Source of the DNA: Diprion similis
Lineage: Eukaryota > Arthropoda > Insecta > Hymenoptera > Diprionidae
Reading direction: 5' to 3'
DNA length: 64,000 bases
Assembly (NCBI RefSeq): GCF_021155765.1
Contig: NC_060114.1
Location: forward strand, 9,419,501-9,483,500
Shown: positions 52,275 to 64,000 of the stretch, in pieces
Position numbering within the stretch: the first letter of the stretch is position 1
Layout of the letters: every line of letters begins with the position of its first letter
The notes under the pieces: generated by a model
What the model was told of the DNA's origin: nothing
What the model saw: only the letters and a program-made list of their open reading frames with translations
Databases searched by the model: none
Translations under genes and position numbers: made by a program

Positions 52275-55200
52275 TTATTTTATTCTCATTGTACGTTGCT
52301 TATTCATATTTGTTAGCATTAATGATATGTACGATGTCAATAGGTCGTCCATTTTGTAGCCAAGAGAGGTTTCGCACAGCAATTTCGACCCTCTTACCAG
52401 GTTACCGATGGTCATGTGAAAGTATGTGTTACCTGACGACCAGTTAGAGATTCTGGTGAACGGATGTGTAACTAGGATATCCTGGAAGGTGGTGGCCAAA
52501 CAAAACTAGCGTTAGTCTGCGAAATTAATTACCATACTTTGCGGACATGTTGAGAAACTTAATAAATCGACATAACGAACCTTCGTCTGCGGATGTATCA
52601 AGCTCACTCCGTGTTTATTGATAGCAATCAGCAACATTTCTGGGTAATTTGGTTCAGTGCTTTGCTTCACTTCGAAAAATGCAGATCCGAAAGTCGGCCA
52701 GCGGTATACGATCTTCAGAAATGTTATTTTCGCGTCCTCTGGACTCATTCCTGCAACGTGTATCGTCATTCATGAATCACCGGTGCTTAAATGGTACAAT
52801 TTTAAAACTGAACTATCAATCTTATGCCATATAATTACCCGCGTCTTGATTGTACGACCCGACGATCGATCTCTTCCAATCATTAGAACTCTGAATCTTT
52901 ACCAAATCCGCGGGCACCAATTCTCGTAGCATTTGCCTGAAACGGTATTATGATTATTATTATTATTGCTGTTATTATTTTTGTTGTTGTTCGTATATTA
53001 TTAATACTGTGTACTCGAAGAAACACTTACGGAATTGCTTGTAATTCTTGTTTACTTTCTCCAAATCTTACTCTGTAGACGAGAGCCGCAAGTCGCGAGG
53101 CTTCCTCCTTAGTACATTTATGATATCCTGTAACATTCGAGTATATATGGTTTTATCTGGACTTCGATAAAATGATAAATCAATATCTGCTAAGTATTTT
53201 CTTAGCCGTACAAGTAATTGAACAATTTTCCAGACTCACCTCTCAGGAGCTTTGGTAGTTCTTGATGAAAGTGAAATATCAAATCGGCGTTTCTGTCCTT
53301 CCCAGGTACCGTGTTCGTCCATAACTTTTTCATGAAGAACACTTGATACGTGAATTGGGGAGATACACCTGTTCATTAAAAGTTGAAATATTAGGCAACT
53401 CCGGGAGAAACAGTTTCCTTAACTCATTTATATCGTCATCAATACTGACATAAACATTTGCTAACAAACAGAATGTAACCAACCGTCTCGCGATGGTCGG
53501 GCTTTTCTTATCCAGTCGGTCAAATGCCTGACGAAATCGAAGAAAAAGTCACCCTCGGGCACGGAGATCACTTTGTCGGCAATTTTGACGAACAGGCTGA
53601 ATCCTTCCCCCGAGCGTAGGTTCAAACGTTGCGCTATGTTCTGGCAGAAGTCTTTCGCTCTTGTCGACGAATCCACCTCAAACGCCTGGGCGTCAAAATT
53701 TAAGCAAGGCCAAATTTCCATTATAATTATACTTTTATGCATAGTTTATTAATTTGTACGACAATAACGTGACTCACCTCGTCCGTATCGTCAGGGAAAT
53801 AAACTTTGTGAAATATCTGCGTCGTCTTGTGCTGGATTGCTTCCACCTCAACCTGATGAGGGGGATATTTTCTCTGACCGTTTCGCAATGTCTTTTGCAG
53901 CCTCTGCAGGGAGTCTTGAGATATCGGATGGCGTCGTGTCCGCAGAAACAGGGTCAATTCCTTGAAGGTAATAAAATGTCATCTGCTATTCGCGGGACAA
54001 AATAATTCCGTGGTGAATAACAGATTGCTTTGAATACCTTGAGAAGGCTTTGACTGCAGGTGAATAATCCGGTGGCAAGCCACATCAGCTCCCAGCCACG
54101 TTCCTCGCTGAGTCTGTTTCTGTTGTCCGTCAATTGCTTCATTATCTGGCAGTATATCTCGTCGCGAAGTATCTCATTCTTTAGCGGACCGTCGAAAATG
54201 TGGTCTGTATACTCGTTGCCTATGCGCGGTCTCTTCGTCGGTAAATCACCCATGTATTTGAGTATGGCGTTGAAGGCAAAGCACGCCTCCTCCGCGAGCT
54301 CCTCCTTCGATATCAGCTTCTTCAGCAGTGGCTGTTTTATCGGATCCCTCGAATGTCGCCACAACTCGTCGACGTGACCACGGCGAGCGGTCGTCAACGT
54401 TAATGCCTTCGACATCGTCCGCTTTGGCGGTGTTCTGAAGAAATAAATTTACTAATCAACCTTATTCGGAAGTGTCGCGTTGAGTGGCATTACCGTATCG
54501 TTGCAGGATTTTCTGGGACGATATACGGCACGTACCTGAAATGATCTATTGCGTATTCGGCCAGAGTATGCAGCTTCTCCCGAGATTCTACTCCATTCAT
54601 TTGCTGTGGGTAAAGACGGCGCCCGTGTTCCGGCCCTTCGATGCTAAATAGTGCCTGCAGCGATAGGAAGAAATTCAATGAAATTAGAAAGCTAATTTCT
54701 ACTATAATGAAAATACACCTGATCCAATACGTTCTTGCATGTGGTATGTATTACCAGGATATCATTCGGCGGTTTAGTCAGGGATGGCAAAACGTAAACC
54801 GTTTCGGCAGGAAAGTCTCCCTTCTCGCCGGTCCTCTCACAGCAGCCGATGCACCATCCGGAATTGAGAACAGTCTCGCCCGTACTCTCTTCCTCGAGTA
54901 CGATTAGATCGCCTTTTTGGAAACTGAGGAAAGACGTGGCGTCCCCGGGGGCCTTATAGTCCTGCAGTGCAATTACGTACTTGCTGCGTTTCTTCAAACC
55001 TTCGAGGAAATAAACCACCAGATCACGGATATCTTCCGCGTTGGGACTCTGGAATGTGAATTCTTCTCCTCGCACCGTTGATAAACTAAACGTCTGGGTG
55101 AAGACCTTGTTTGTTCTAAAAAAACAAAGGACAAATTGTAAGTAAATAATCCGTATCGTTGGATAGAGATGCCATATGTTGACGTCGCTGAATTCTATAG

Positions 55201-58200
55201 GGCAGATAATTTACTTTTGACTAGATACGGTGGTGATTTCGGGAAAGGATAACTCCAGGAGCACTTTTTCTTGATCGTCAACCACGTAGACACCGGTCCA
55301 GTTAACGGCTATGATAACGTCGTTTTTGGGTAAGTTTGGTCCGGAATTTCGATAGGCCTCGTAAAATCGTGAGAAGAGTAGCGGCCACTTGAACTTGGCG
55401 TAGCTGACGACGTCCTCCTTCACGCGAATCGAGGGTACCTTCTCCTTCAAGTAATAACTCTGACGAAAAAAAAAAAAATGCTAGGATTAATTTCTCCGTA
55501 AACGAAGGAAATAAAGCAAAATTATCACCACCAACGAAACGAACGTTACCTTTTTATACGCTTGAACGACGAGGTGGCCCCACCTGTCTATAGCCTTGTC
55601 GACACCCGTAAGACAGTAATCCGGTATATAGTTTGGTAGCAGGGTGAAAAGTCTGTCGACGTTCATGTCGGTGAAGTATTCGATGTAGTATTGCTGGGCA
55701 GCTATCATGGCGAGGTCTTCCTCCTTGTCGCATCTGTATTCACCGAATTTCACGCCTCTAACGACCTGTTGATATATCAGATTGGTGGCGACCTGATCCT
55801 CGGTGGGTTCGTGCCACGGGGCGAATATCTCTTTCCTGAAAAAAAGCCTCCAAGGCGCGTTTCTCTCCTGCGCCCCCTGCTCCTTGGCGTATTGTTCGCA
55901 TTGAGATATCGCGTCCATTACGTGATCCCCTCCGCTACCGAGGGACGAGACTTTGTCAAACAACGCGATGTATAGAGAAAAGCCGAACTGATCCCTCAGA
56001 GATATTTTGTCGGAAAGCTGATTGCATAGTTCCCTGGCGGTTGTTGCAGAGTCGGCGAGCAACGTCTTGGTATTGCCGTCCATAAAGGTGATCGGCAACA
56101 TTATCGGTTTTTTCGACTTCGTCGCCTGGAGTTCGAGCCAGCTCGGTGGCTGGTTCCTGGTCCCGTTGTTGAATGTTCTCTTCAGCCTGTCTTCGCAGTA
56201 GGGCGCGTATCCGGGTGGCCCCTCTCTGATGAACGCGCGTAAATAGCTCACAAACTTTTCTGATGGCGCGAAGCAACCGACGCAGAGAGACAAGAGGATC
56301 CAACCCCTGGCGTGCGACGATTTTGACGGGTTATTGGAAAGCTGCTTGCATATCTGACAGTAAATTTCGTCTCTCAATTCGGCGCGCAGGATACCGTGAC
56401 CTATTATAAAGTGGAGTTTTTCAAGGTTCGACGTCGGCCTCGCCTCGAGCCAAGACTGATAGCTGTCCGCCGTGTACTCGTCGTCCTGCAAACGCCGACG
56501 CACGTCCTCGCCGAGCTTGTTTTTTCGCTTCAGGGTCAGTGACACAAGCTTGTGCCGAATCGAACGAGGCTTCTGCTTTAGGAACGTCTCCTAGAGAAGG
56601 GATATACGTTAGGGCTTGTTGTTAGAATTCGAGACAGTTTTGAAATACGGTGTGCCGCCATATTAGAGCCCCATCGCCGATAACGAAGAATTATACAACT
56701 CACGGGATCCATTCCGATCATTTGCGCTTCCTGGAACTCCTTACTGCGTATGAAATTACGCCCCAACGTGGCCGTCACCTTTGACATAACAGATGTATTG
56801 TCCCTGTCCATCGTGTGGTAACGGGGCTCGGGCAGGTCTCCGGTGAATCGCAATATCGTTATCCACAGAGCTTGAGCAGCCTGGAGGAAATAATCAAGGT
56901 TATATTTTGTTCACTGAGGATCGTCGAGTTATTGCTTACCAATTGATCTCCTTGCGTATGCAGCGGAAGCAACGGATGCTTAAGCGGCTTCCGGGAGTAC
57001 TGATGAGTGATGTTTCCCTGGAAGTAGGTGGCGGCGAACTTCTGGAACTTGTATTCCGAGAGATCCTCTTCATCCTCGGACGGCATTTGGATAGGGCTGA
57101 TCACTTCGTGCTGATCGGCTTTCGGGACTGGTAAATCCTGGGTAAGAAATCATTGTTAATTCAGAGTAAACAATTGTTACTCTTGTCCGATTTTGTTCCA
57201 CTTGGTGTAACCTTCACTTTCAACGCATCTTGTGTCGCACTTTTTTTACTGTAAATCGTATTCGCTATTATAGAATCAGTCTCACGTTAAACACAGAGGT
57301 TTCCCTGGCCGGAGTCGGGGCCTCGCTACTCGAGTCTGGAAGAAAATCGAACATGGCTTCAACTAGTTTGCTGTCATCGACCGGCTCGTCCTGCTTCTTC
57401 GCCGCGTCGTTTATGAGGTTTTTCTTAATCTCCATTCGTCGCCTGTCCTCTATCTCCATCTCCATCTCCTTTCTCTCCAGCTCCTGCATTCTCTCCTGCG
57501 CAATCGAAATCGGGGTTCAATAGATCGCCCTTCGTATCGGGCCCACACTGAAGAGGAGGAAAATATAACATTACCCTGTAGTTCTGCTCGGCAATTTCCT
57601 TGGCCCTTTTGTTCCCCTGGTCCTTAAGCTCCTTTTCCTCCTTCTTGCGGAGTCTCAGCACTTCAATATGATGCCTATAGTCGTATTTGAGCTTCTTGAA
57701 CCTCCGTTGCGCTATCATCCGTCTGACGTGAGCTTGGATCTTAACGATAGCCCACATCTTCTTGCCGTACATTCTGCGCGTCAAGTAACCCCTTGCGTGG
57801 GCCTGCAGCCCGACGATGTGCCCCCTGAGGTGTCGGAACCTGTGTGATAGAACCCTCGACCGAATGAGAGCCTGAAGCCGCATGTACCCGATGCGCATTC
57901 GCTTGTATCTCTGCCGCTGGGCGTATCCTCTCCAACACTTTTGGATCTTGACAGCCGCAGCCCGCATCCGCAGGAATCTCCGCCTATACACCCAGCCACG
58001 AATGTTCCTTTGTAGAATTAGTATTTTGCGCGTGAGTACGCGGTCCCGTTCCTGCTCGAGGAACAAGTCGTGCGCGTCCTTCAGGAAGACTTTGGTGTGC
58101 CCCAGCTGGTAGTCGGATCTCCCAAGCACCGCCTGACATATCCTATATGTTGCAGCTCGGCACTCGGTCTGAAATCAGTTAAAGATGTTCGCGGGAATTC

Positions 58201-61200
58201 GAGAGCTATATTCTTCGATGGGGCCATTCAAGAATATACGTTCTCAACTACTCGTTTACGATCGTACCAACCTTGTGAGCCGGAGGGATGCCGGCTATGA
58301 GAAACCTGTATCTTTCGACAAATTCGTTGAAGGAATGTCTGATTGGGTAGCCGGCTCTTCGTATTCTGATGGTCTCCATCATGCCCGAGTATCTCAATTG
58401 ACGACAGCAAAGACCTCGATCAAACATCTGCAAAATACGCAGGGTTGAGAGTAACTTGTTCGTATTTGGTCAAATAATAGAGCATGGAAGAATCGTCTTG
58501 TTAATCACCATTGGCTTTTTGTACTCATTCGGCTTGATACACCTTATGAAAAACGGTTGGCAACTGCACAGGGTTTTCATTAGAGCATCCAGGGACTTTT
58601 TGAACTGGGTCGATAGTGTTGGAGCCCTCTTGCGCGTCTCTGAACCCATTCCGATGTCCTCGGCAAAACAGATTTGCAAAAATTTGTTTGTTGATATGTG
58701 AATAAGCTGGAGTAAATCGGCACTAAAAGTATCTCTGTTCTTCTCCAGGAAACCTCGAGTATCGTAGAAAACGACGCCAGCAAAGTGGTTCAGACCAAAC
58801 GACGTGTTTATGTCCGATTTTGGCTTCAAATAGTTACGATGGCTGCCGTGAGTTTTGTGAATCTTGGCCAGCATCGTTTGGTCGGTTCCCTGAAATTTAG
58901 CACGGGTATACAATTGGTAAGCTGCCATGTCCGTTTTGAAGAAGAAACGCGAATGAGCCGATCCATGTGCCTTACCTTGGGAAATTTTGACTCCTCGTCT
59001 ATCAGGGCCATGATATTGAGCTGTTTGATGGCTATCAGATCGAGAGCATCCTGATTATCAACAAACTCGATGTGCTGCCAGTTAATGCCCTCGTGGTTGT
59101 ATTCCTCTTGCTCGAGCTTGAATATGTGCTGTACGAAAAATTGCTGAAGATTCTCGTTGGCATAATTTATGCAGAATTGTTCGAAGCTGTTATGATTAAA
59201 GTTTTCAAAACCAAATATATCCAGCACTCCGATTGCGCTTCTCGCCATATTTTTCGGCCTGTATATTGCCTCGTTTATCTTCTTCACTATCAAAACGAAC
59301 AATCGGCCATAAATGCCTTTCACAAAAGCATCGCGGATGTCGACTGACTGATCTCTCGATAACGTGGAAACCTGTTGATCAGAAAATTATCGTCGATGTA
59401 CTTGGGATATTCGCTCGGTAAATATTGACAACAACAACAATAACAACAAAAACCAACGGAGGGTATATATTAGATGGGGTACATCCCCATGAGCCGTTAG
59501 GCTTGTGTGGGCCAAGGGAGGGAATGGATTAGTGACCATAATTACGTGAATGCAGCCGTCTTAAGATGTCATCTTCGACTTGGGCCAAACTTTACTGATT
59601 ATAGGTATAACGTACCACTGTTTCTCCATGTGCGAATATCGTACGCCTCGTCAGTGCAGCGATCAGAGGTTGGACAGGAACTCCTAAAAGGCTCGCAACT
59701 CGCTGGACGTTGGTTTGCTCCGGTATTTCCGTAGCGTCAAGGTTATCTACAAAAACGTAAAAAGTAACGGGCGTTAACGAGAATCCTACGCAAGTTTTTT
59801 CTGAAATAATATAGGTCATTTTTGTATTATTACGAACCTACTACAGTTGCTTTATATTTTATGTTCCCGGTATGCAACAACGCGGCCAGGAGTTTGAGTA
59901 TTTCCCATATTTCAGCGTCGGTGAACAGCAAGACTTTCATCGCCGATCTAATGTCCGCAAATTCGGCAGCATCATCTCGTCCTTCGCAGGTGATGCTTCC
60001 CCCCTTCCAAAGCCCAAAATTGTCAGATTATTATTAAATAGATAATAATTTGATTTCTATAACATTTCGCATGGCAATTAATTATCCACATTCGTATGAC
60101 AAAATGTTACGGTGGGAGAGGGAGATCATCAATGTTAATATACTATATTCACCCCTGTCAAGTATTTGTACGTAGAAGCGTCGTCCAGTTCCAACTTTTT
60201 CTTCTCTTCTCTGGAAAGCCCGGCGAGTATGCAGTAGAATATATGGTAATTCCTTTCATCGGTGCTCTGCGATACGATGCGTGACTTTTCAAGGAGGTAC
60301 TGCTCTATCTTGGCTCCCTCGATCACCCCGAGCTCGTTGAAGTGGATGTCAATGTATTTGCCAAATCTCGACGAATTGTCGTTTCTTACCGTTTTCGCGT
60401 TTCCGAATGCTGAAGACAGCGATTAAGGTTGATCGGGTGAGCGTTTGATTAACAGAATAGTTTAAGCATGATAATATGTAAAGAAATAGCATATGCGGAA
60501 TCTCCTTGCCTTCCAGAATGGGATTAGCCTCGAGTATCTGTTGCTCTATCCAAGAATGTTTGCCGCTAATCGCAGCAAGGTATTGGAGTATTAACTTGGT
60601 GCTCTCAGTTTTTCCGGCCCCGCTCTCTCCGCTGGATGAAAAAAAAAGAAATGAAAGAACACGGACTGAATAATTTTTTTCCAATTCAGCGAGCCCGGGC
60701 TTCGTGATCTCGTTTAATTGTCAGTTTTTGAAAGTACCTGATCACGATGCACTGGTCCTGCCCATATCGTTTCATGTGCGTATAGCTATTGTCTCCTATG
60801 GCGAATATGTGAGGTGGAAGTTCGCCGATTTTTCGATCTTTGTAGAGTTTTATTTGCTCCGCGGTGTAGATCGGTAATATTTGATAGGGGTTCACTGCGA
60901 CCAGAATCGACCCAGTGTAAGTCTATAAAAGAAAGTGAGGATCATTCGGGTGCAGCGAAACGATGAATTGAGCCCCACCGGATACTCTAGAATTTGATAC
61001 TCCACAGCGTTAGTTTATTATTTAGTTTATTATCAGCGACACTGCGCAGGGAGAGGGAATATTTAAGTAATAGTAAAGACTCGCTCCCAGTATATAATCG
61101 TCTCGAGCATTGAGCAAAGATACGTGTTTGCTTTACGAAACGAGTGATAAAGTTATAAGTAAATCGCACCGTTATGTCTTACTCGGAGCTTCGTCTAACG

Positions 61201-62122
61201 TGGAAACCTGCGGAATGTTTTATGTCACAGATGGGTCTAGACTAATGAAAACTGCTTACGTATATGAGATTCTCGTTGTAGCGGATGAGAAGATTTCTCA
61301 GAATACCAGCTTCGTGAAGGTCTCCGAGGCTGATCATGTCTTCTACGCCCTGGACGGATGTAGCGTGCATCGCCTTTATCCTCCGCTCTGGAGTCAGCCA
61401 TTGTTCCTACAACAAGGATAACTAATGAGTATGAATAACTGATCAACGCTTACCACCAGCAATATTTCGGTGTCCTATGAATACCTTATTGTCGTCGTCT
61501 TTGACCTGGATTCTTCTACCCTCGGCCGATACGACGCGAGCCCCGATCGCTACGTCGAACTCCCTTCCAGATACGGGCTCGATCCATATGTAATCTCCCT
61601 ATGGAATGAAGAATTTTTAAGGTTTCGCGCGAGCACCGATCGAGAAGGTAATCGATCGATCGGTGTTACTTAATAATCAATGGAGCAGGTTGCAAGTAGC
61701 TGATACACATCATATCTATCTCCATAGCATCGCATCATAATAGTTTATCAATAGTGGCATGTAAACAGATCTTGGTAGCAGTCCGAGCAGCGAAAGATTC
61801 TCGTTAATTCCTCGGCCCATTTACTCAGCCACCGGAACATCGGAAGAGCACTTCCGCACTCGGAACTGCTGCAGAGGTCGCCGCCACGGCCGACGCCCCT
61901 TCGGTATTCACCGTTTACGAATTCGGTTGATCACCGTTTAACTTATTTTTTTTATTTTTTCCTCTGAACAGGCCGATAATTCACGGAAGTCAATGTTCTA
62001 ATGTACATATATAGTTGCATGATTATAATGCATAGAACGGAGCGAATCAGAGCTGAGTAAATAAATGGAGTGAATAATTTGTGCCCAACGTCGGGTCAAC
62101 CTACCCGCGTGACGATGACCAT
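52275..62122 (-). CDS. ck: Unconventional myosin VIIa (crinkled)
   Basis: Actin motor of bristles, hairs and mechanosensory cells. Exons in gene order: 62105-62122, 61485-61598, 61260-61406, 60738-60922, 60510-60631, 60153-60409, 59838-60003, 59616-59746, 58976-59371, 58509-58889, 58272-58427, 57575-58168, 57286-57495, 56940-57137, 56704-56880, 55550-56590, 55215-55459, 54719-55115, 54494-54654, 54038-54434, 53778-53960, 53484-53685, 53240-53368, 53031-53127, 52839-52936, 52581-52750, 52275-52481. They total 6579 bases, 2192 aa (human about 2215). The motor has P-loop GESGAGKT (156-163), switch I NDNSSRFG and switch [10 protein letters not shown]. Then come five IQ motifs (about 741-860), a charged helix, MyTH4-FERM, SH3 (about 1555-1622) and a second MyTH4-FERM. 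The tiny first coding exon encodes only MVIVTR, and its ATG follows an in-frame TGA. The end, [11 protein letters not shown] plus a short tail, matches the family. Confidence 0.96.
60410..60509 (-). other. GC-AG intron in the myosin VIIa motor
   Basis: The upstream exon ends CTGGAAG and the intron starts GCAAGG. The acceptor is TGTCTTCAG. Only this donor gives the conserved PILEAFGNAKT; no GT donor is close. Length is 100 bases. Confidence 0.8.
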
Positions 62123-62151
62123 CTCTCAAATCTTGGCCGCTGTCCCGCCAC
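62123..62151 (-). other. 5' UTR part of the first myosin coding exon
   Basis: An acceptor (ATTGTTTCAG) lies just upstream at 62152-62161, so a noncoding first exon must lie further up. The segment contains TGA in frame two codons before the ATG, fixing the start. Confidence 0.65.
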
Positions 62152-64000
62152 CTGAAACAATAATCTATGAAGTTATTTCACGATGATCGGCACACGATTG
62201 ATCTTTCATCATCCCCGAGTGCGTGAAAATGCGTACACTATACCTGTGTATTATAATAATACGCGCAGTAAAACGACATTCATGGCACAAGCGTATGTAA
62301 CGCGACAAGGCTGTTTATCAGGCAGCCTTCGAGTATCATAAAAATCTATCATCATTACATAGATCCCGCATTCCCGCGGCACGTCTTACAGCCTACAGCG
62401 ACTTGTAACGGCACGGGTTTAATTCAAGATGCGCGTGCACTGTAAGCCTGTAACTTCGCCGAGGTGAAGAGGAGGAGGGAGGGGTCGATACACGCACGTA
62501 TTATACGTTATACACGTAACATGCATACGAGCCCGGAGAACTCTATTCGGCCTCGTACGCAAAACAATCACCGGCCACGAGGTGCAACGAGTTTCAGTGT
62601 CGGGCGTCGGGGATGTAATTACCATAAGCAATTATGGCGCGATGCTGCACCGGTACTTACAACAGTAGGTTGCTGCTGCTGTTGCTGCTGCCGCTGCAGC
62701 ATACCTAGATCGAACCTAGATATTTTATTCATTTAACGCGCGCAAACGGGCCCCTTTCCGTTTCTCATACCGATGCTGTTCTTCGAGACCCGTCGCGCCG
62801 CGACGAGACAGAGAAGTTGTTATCCTGGTCAATCACCGTTAACGCTCGCGGTATAAGAGCCAACTTTAAACCTGTTTGCGAAGTGGGTTAGATATTCTGC
62901 TTGTATACACTTATACATGTACAGTAAGTGTGTACACAGCCGCGCAACCCGGCTGTACAAGACCATCGTCGTCGGCTATATCCGCTTACGCGTTTATACG
63001 TATAAGACTCGATAGTCGATAATTCGCGTCAACTGATACCTATACTGCAAAATGAAGCGTACACCCGCTTCTCTCACGACTATGTCTACTTACGTATGTA
63101 CGTTACGTCTAGTGCACCGGACTAAATTGCTGATCTTTTCTTTACCTTGCTCTCCTTCGTTTCTCTTCCTCGACCGCGGTTCATTTCGATACAGCTAATT
63201 ATCACCAATCTTCATGGTGCGTGACTCTGCACGTCGAAAGAGGGATGGCGAGAGTTCGTTGTATTGTTTACACAACGCGGAGGTATTTCCGAGTGCGTAC
63301 GCTCATATTTCCGTGCACTGGTTTATCGGATATGTCTTGTCTCTGCGTGATGGCTGTGTTTGCAGGAGGGTATGTACTAATGAGACTGAAGTTAGTTGCG
63401 TTAACGCAACGAAACATTGCGGGGGAAAAAAGACTATTTTGCAAGTTTATAGTGACTTTGAAGTAGCAAAGTTTTCAAAATATGAATCCGTATTGTCTCA
63501 TTTTAATTTATTGCATTTTCGACATTTCTGCAATTGTGAAATAGCGATTTTTTCGAAAAGTAAATCATTACAATAACGTTACCAACTTCAGGTTCATATG
63601 TACTATGTAACGCCGCGCGCACGTGCGCGACCCCAGTTAAGCACGACTGCGACTCGTAGATGTGTATGTATAATTCATACCTAAGACGGGAACATAGATA
63701 CATACACATCGAAACTTGGATTTCGAGAATATCAGGCATTCAAATCACATTCGGAGCTCAAAAAAATGTAATTAAACATACAGCCAACAGGTCTCAAACT
63801 GAATCGCGATGGTTGAAACGGTCAACCAGTACATCGGGTGGGGCGTTCCGTCGCTGTTATAAAAACATGGAAAATCTCAGTACTATTTTGCTGCAAGGAT
63901 GGTATACTTGTATGTGCATTATTAGCACACGCGCAACTGTGCTAACATTGATAATATGACGATGAGCTGATCTGACCGAATGCCTTGTTTCCTGGGTACC
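62152..64000. other. Upstream region of myosin VIIa; no gene seen
   Basis: It should contain the noncoding first exon and promoter of the myosin gene. A CTG/GTTG trinucleotide tract lies at 62669-62700. Open frames here are short and resemble nothing known. Confidence 0.5.
62669..62700. repeat. (CTG)n trinucleotide tract
   Basis: About ten CTG units with TTG and CCG interruptions, ending in a PstI-like CTGCAG. Confidence 0.8.

Overview
This window is nuclear DNA from an arthropod, almost certainly an insect. Genes are split by many mostly short, AT-rich spliceosomal introns, the DNA is AT-rich with many microsatellites and small foldback transposons, and the Su(H) and myosin VIIa proteins read as insect versions. 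Motifs such as AGGTTAGG and the general look suggest Hymenoptera, perhaps a sawfly-grade lineage, but that is only an inference. All exon models were built by hand: each junction was read from the sequence, and phase was checked across every join.

Layout from left to right. (1) 1-6968 has no supportable gene; it may hold 5' exons or a promoter for the next gene. (2) 6969-11463 (+) is the 3' part of a receptor with Ig domains, one membrane segment and an intracellular TIR domain, the IL-1-receptor arrangement. (3) 11765-12401 is a long TA-flanked inverted-repeat element. (4) 14956-22113 (-) is a complete 14-exon ABC transporter of the ABCC4/MRP4 type (1303 aa). Another foldback element sits in its first intron. 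(5) About 12 kb of gene-poor DNA follows, containing a nested transposon mosaic at 27395-28875. (6) 34221-40235 (+) is a second complete ABCC4-type transporter (1411 aa, 15 exons), head-to-head with the first and sharing several intron positions. (7) 41968-46115 (-) is the repair endonuclease XPG/ERCC5 (1093 aa, 8 exons), whose first intron looks U12-type. (8) 48692-50299 (+) is Suppressor of Hairless / RBPJ (506 aa), the Notch-pathway transcription factor. (9) 52275-62122 (-) is myosin VIIa / crinkled (2192 aa, 27 exons), convergent with Su(H). (10) 62152-64000 is upstream DNA of the myosin gene.

The genes do not form one pathway. They are neighbours covering signalling (TIR receptor, Su(H)), export of organic anions (the ABCC pair), nucleotide excision repair (XPG) and actin-based motility (myosin VIIa). 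The least ordinary protein is the Ig-TIR receptor, whose TIR domain lacks the usual RDxxPG BB-loop. I saw no CRISPR array, rRNA or convincing functional tRNA.
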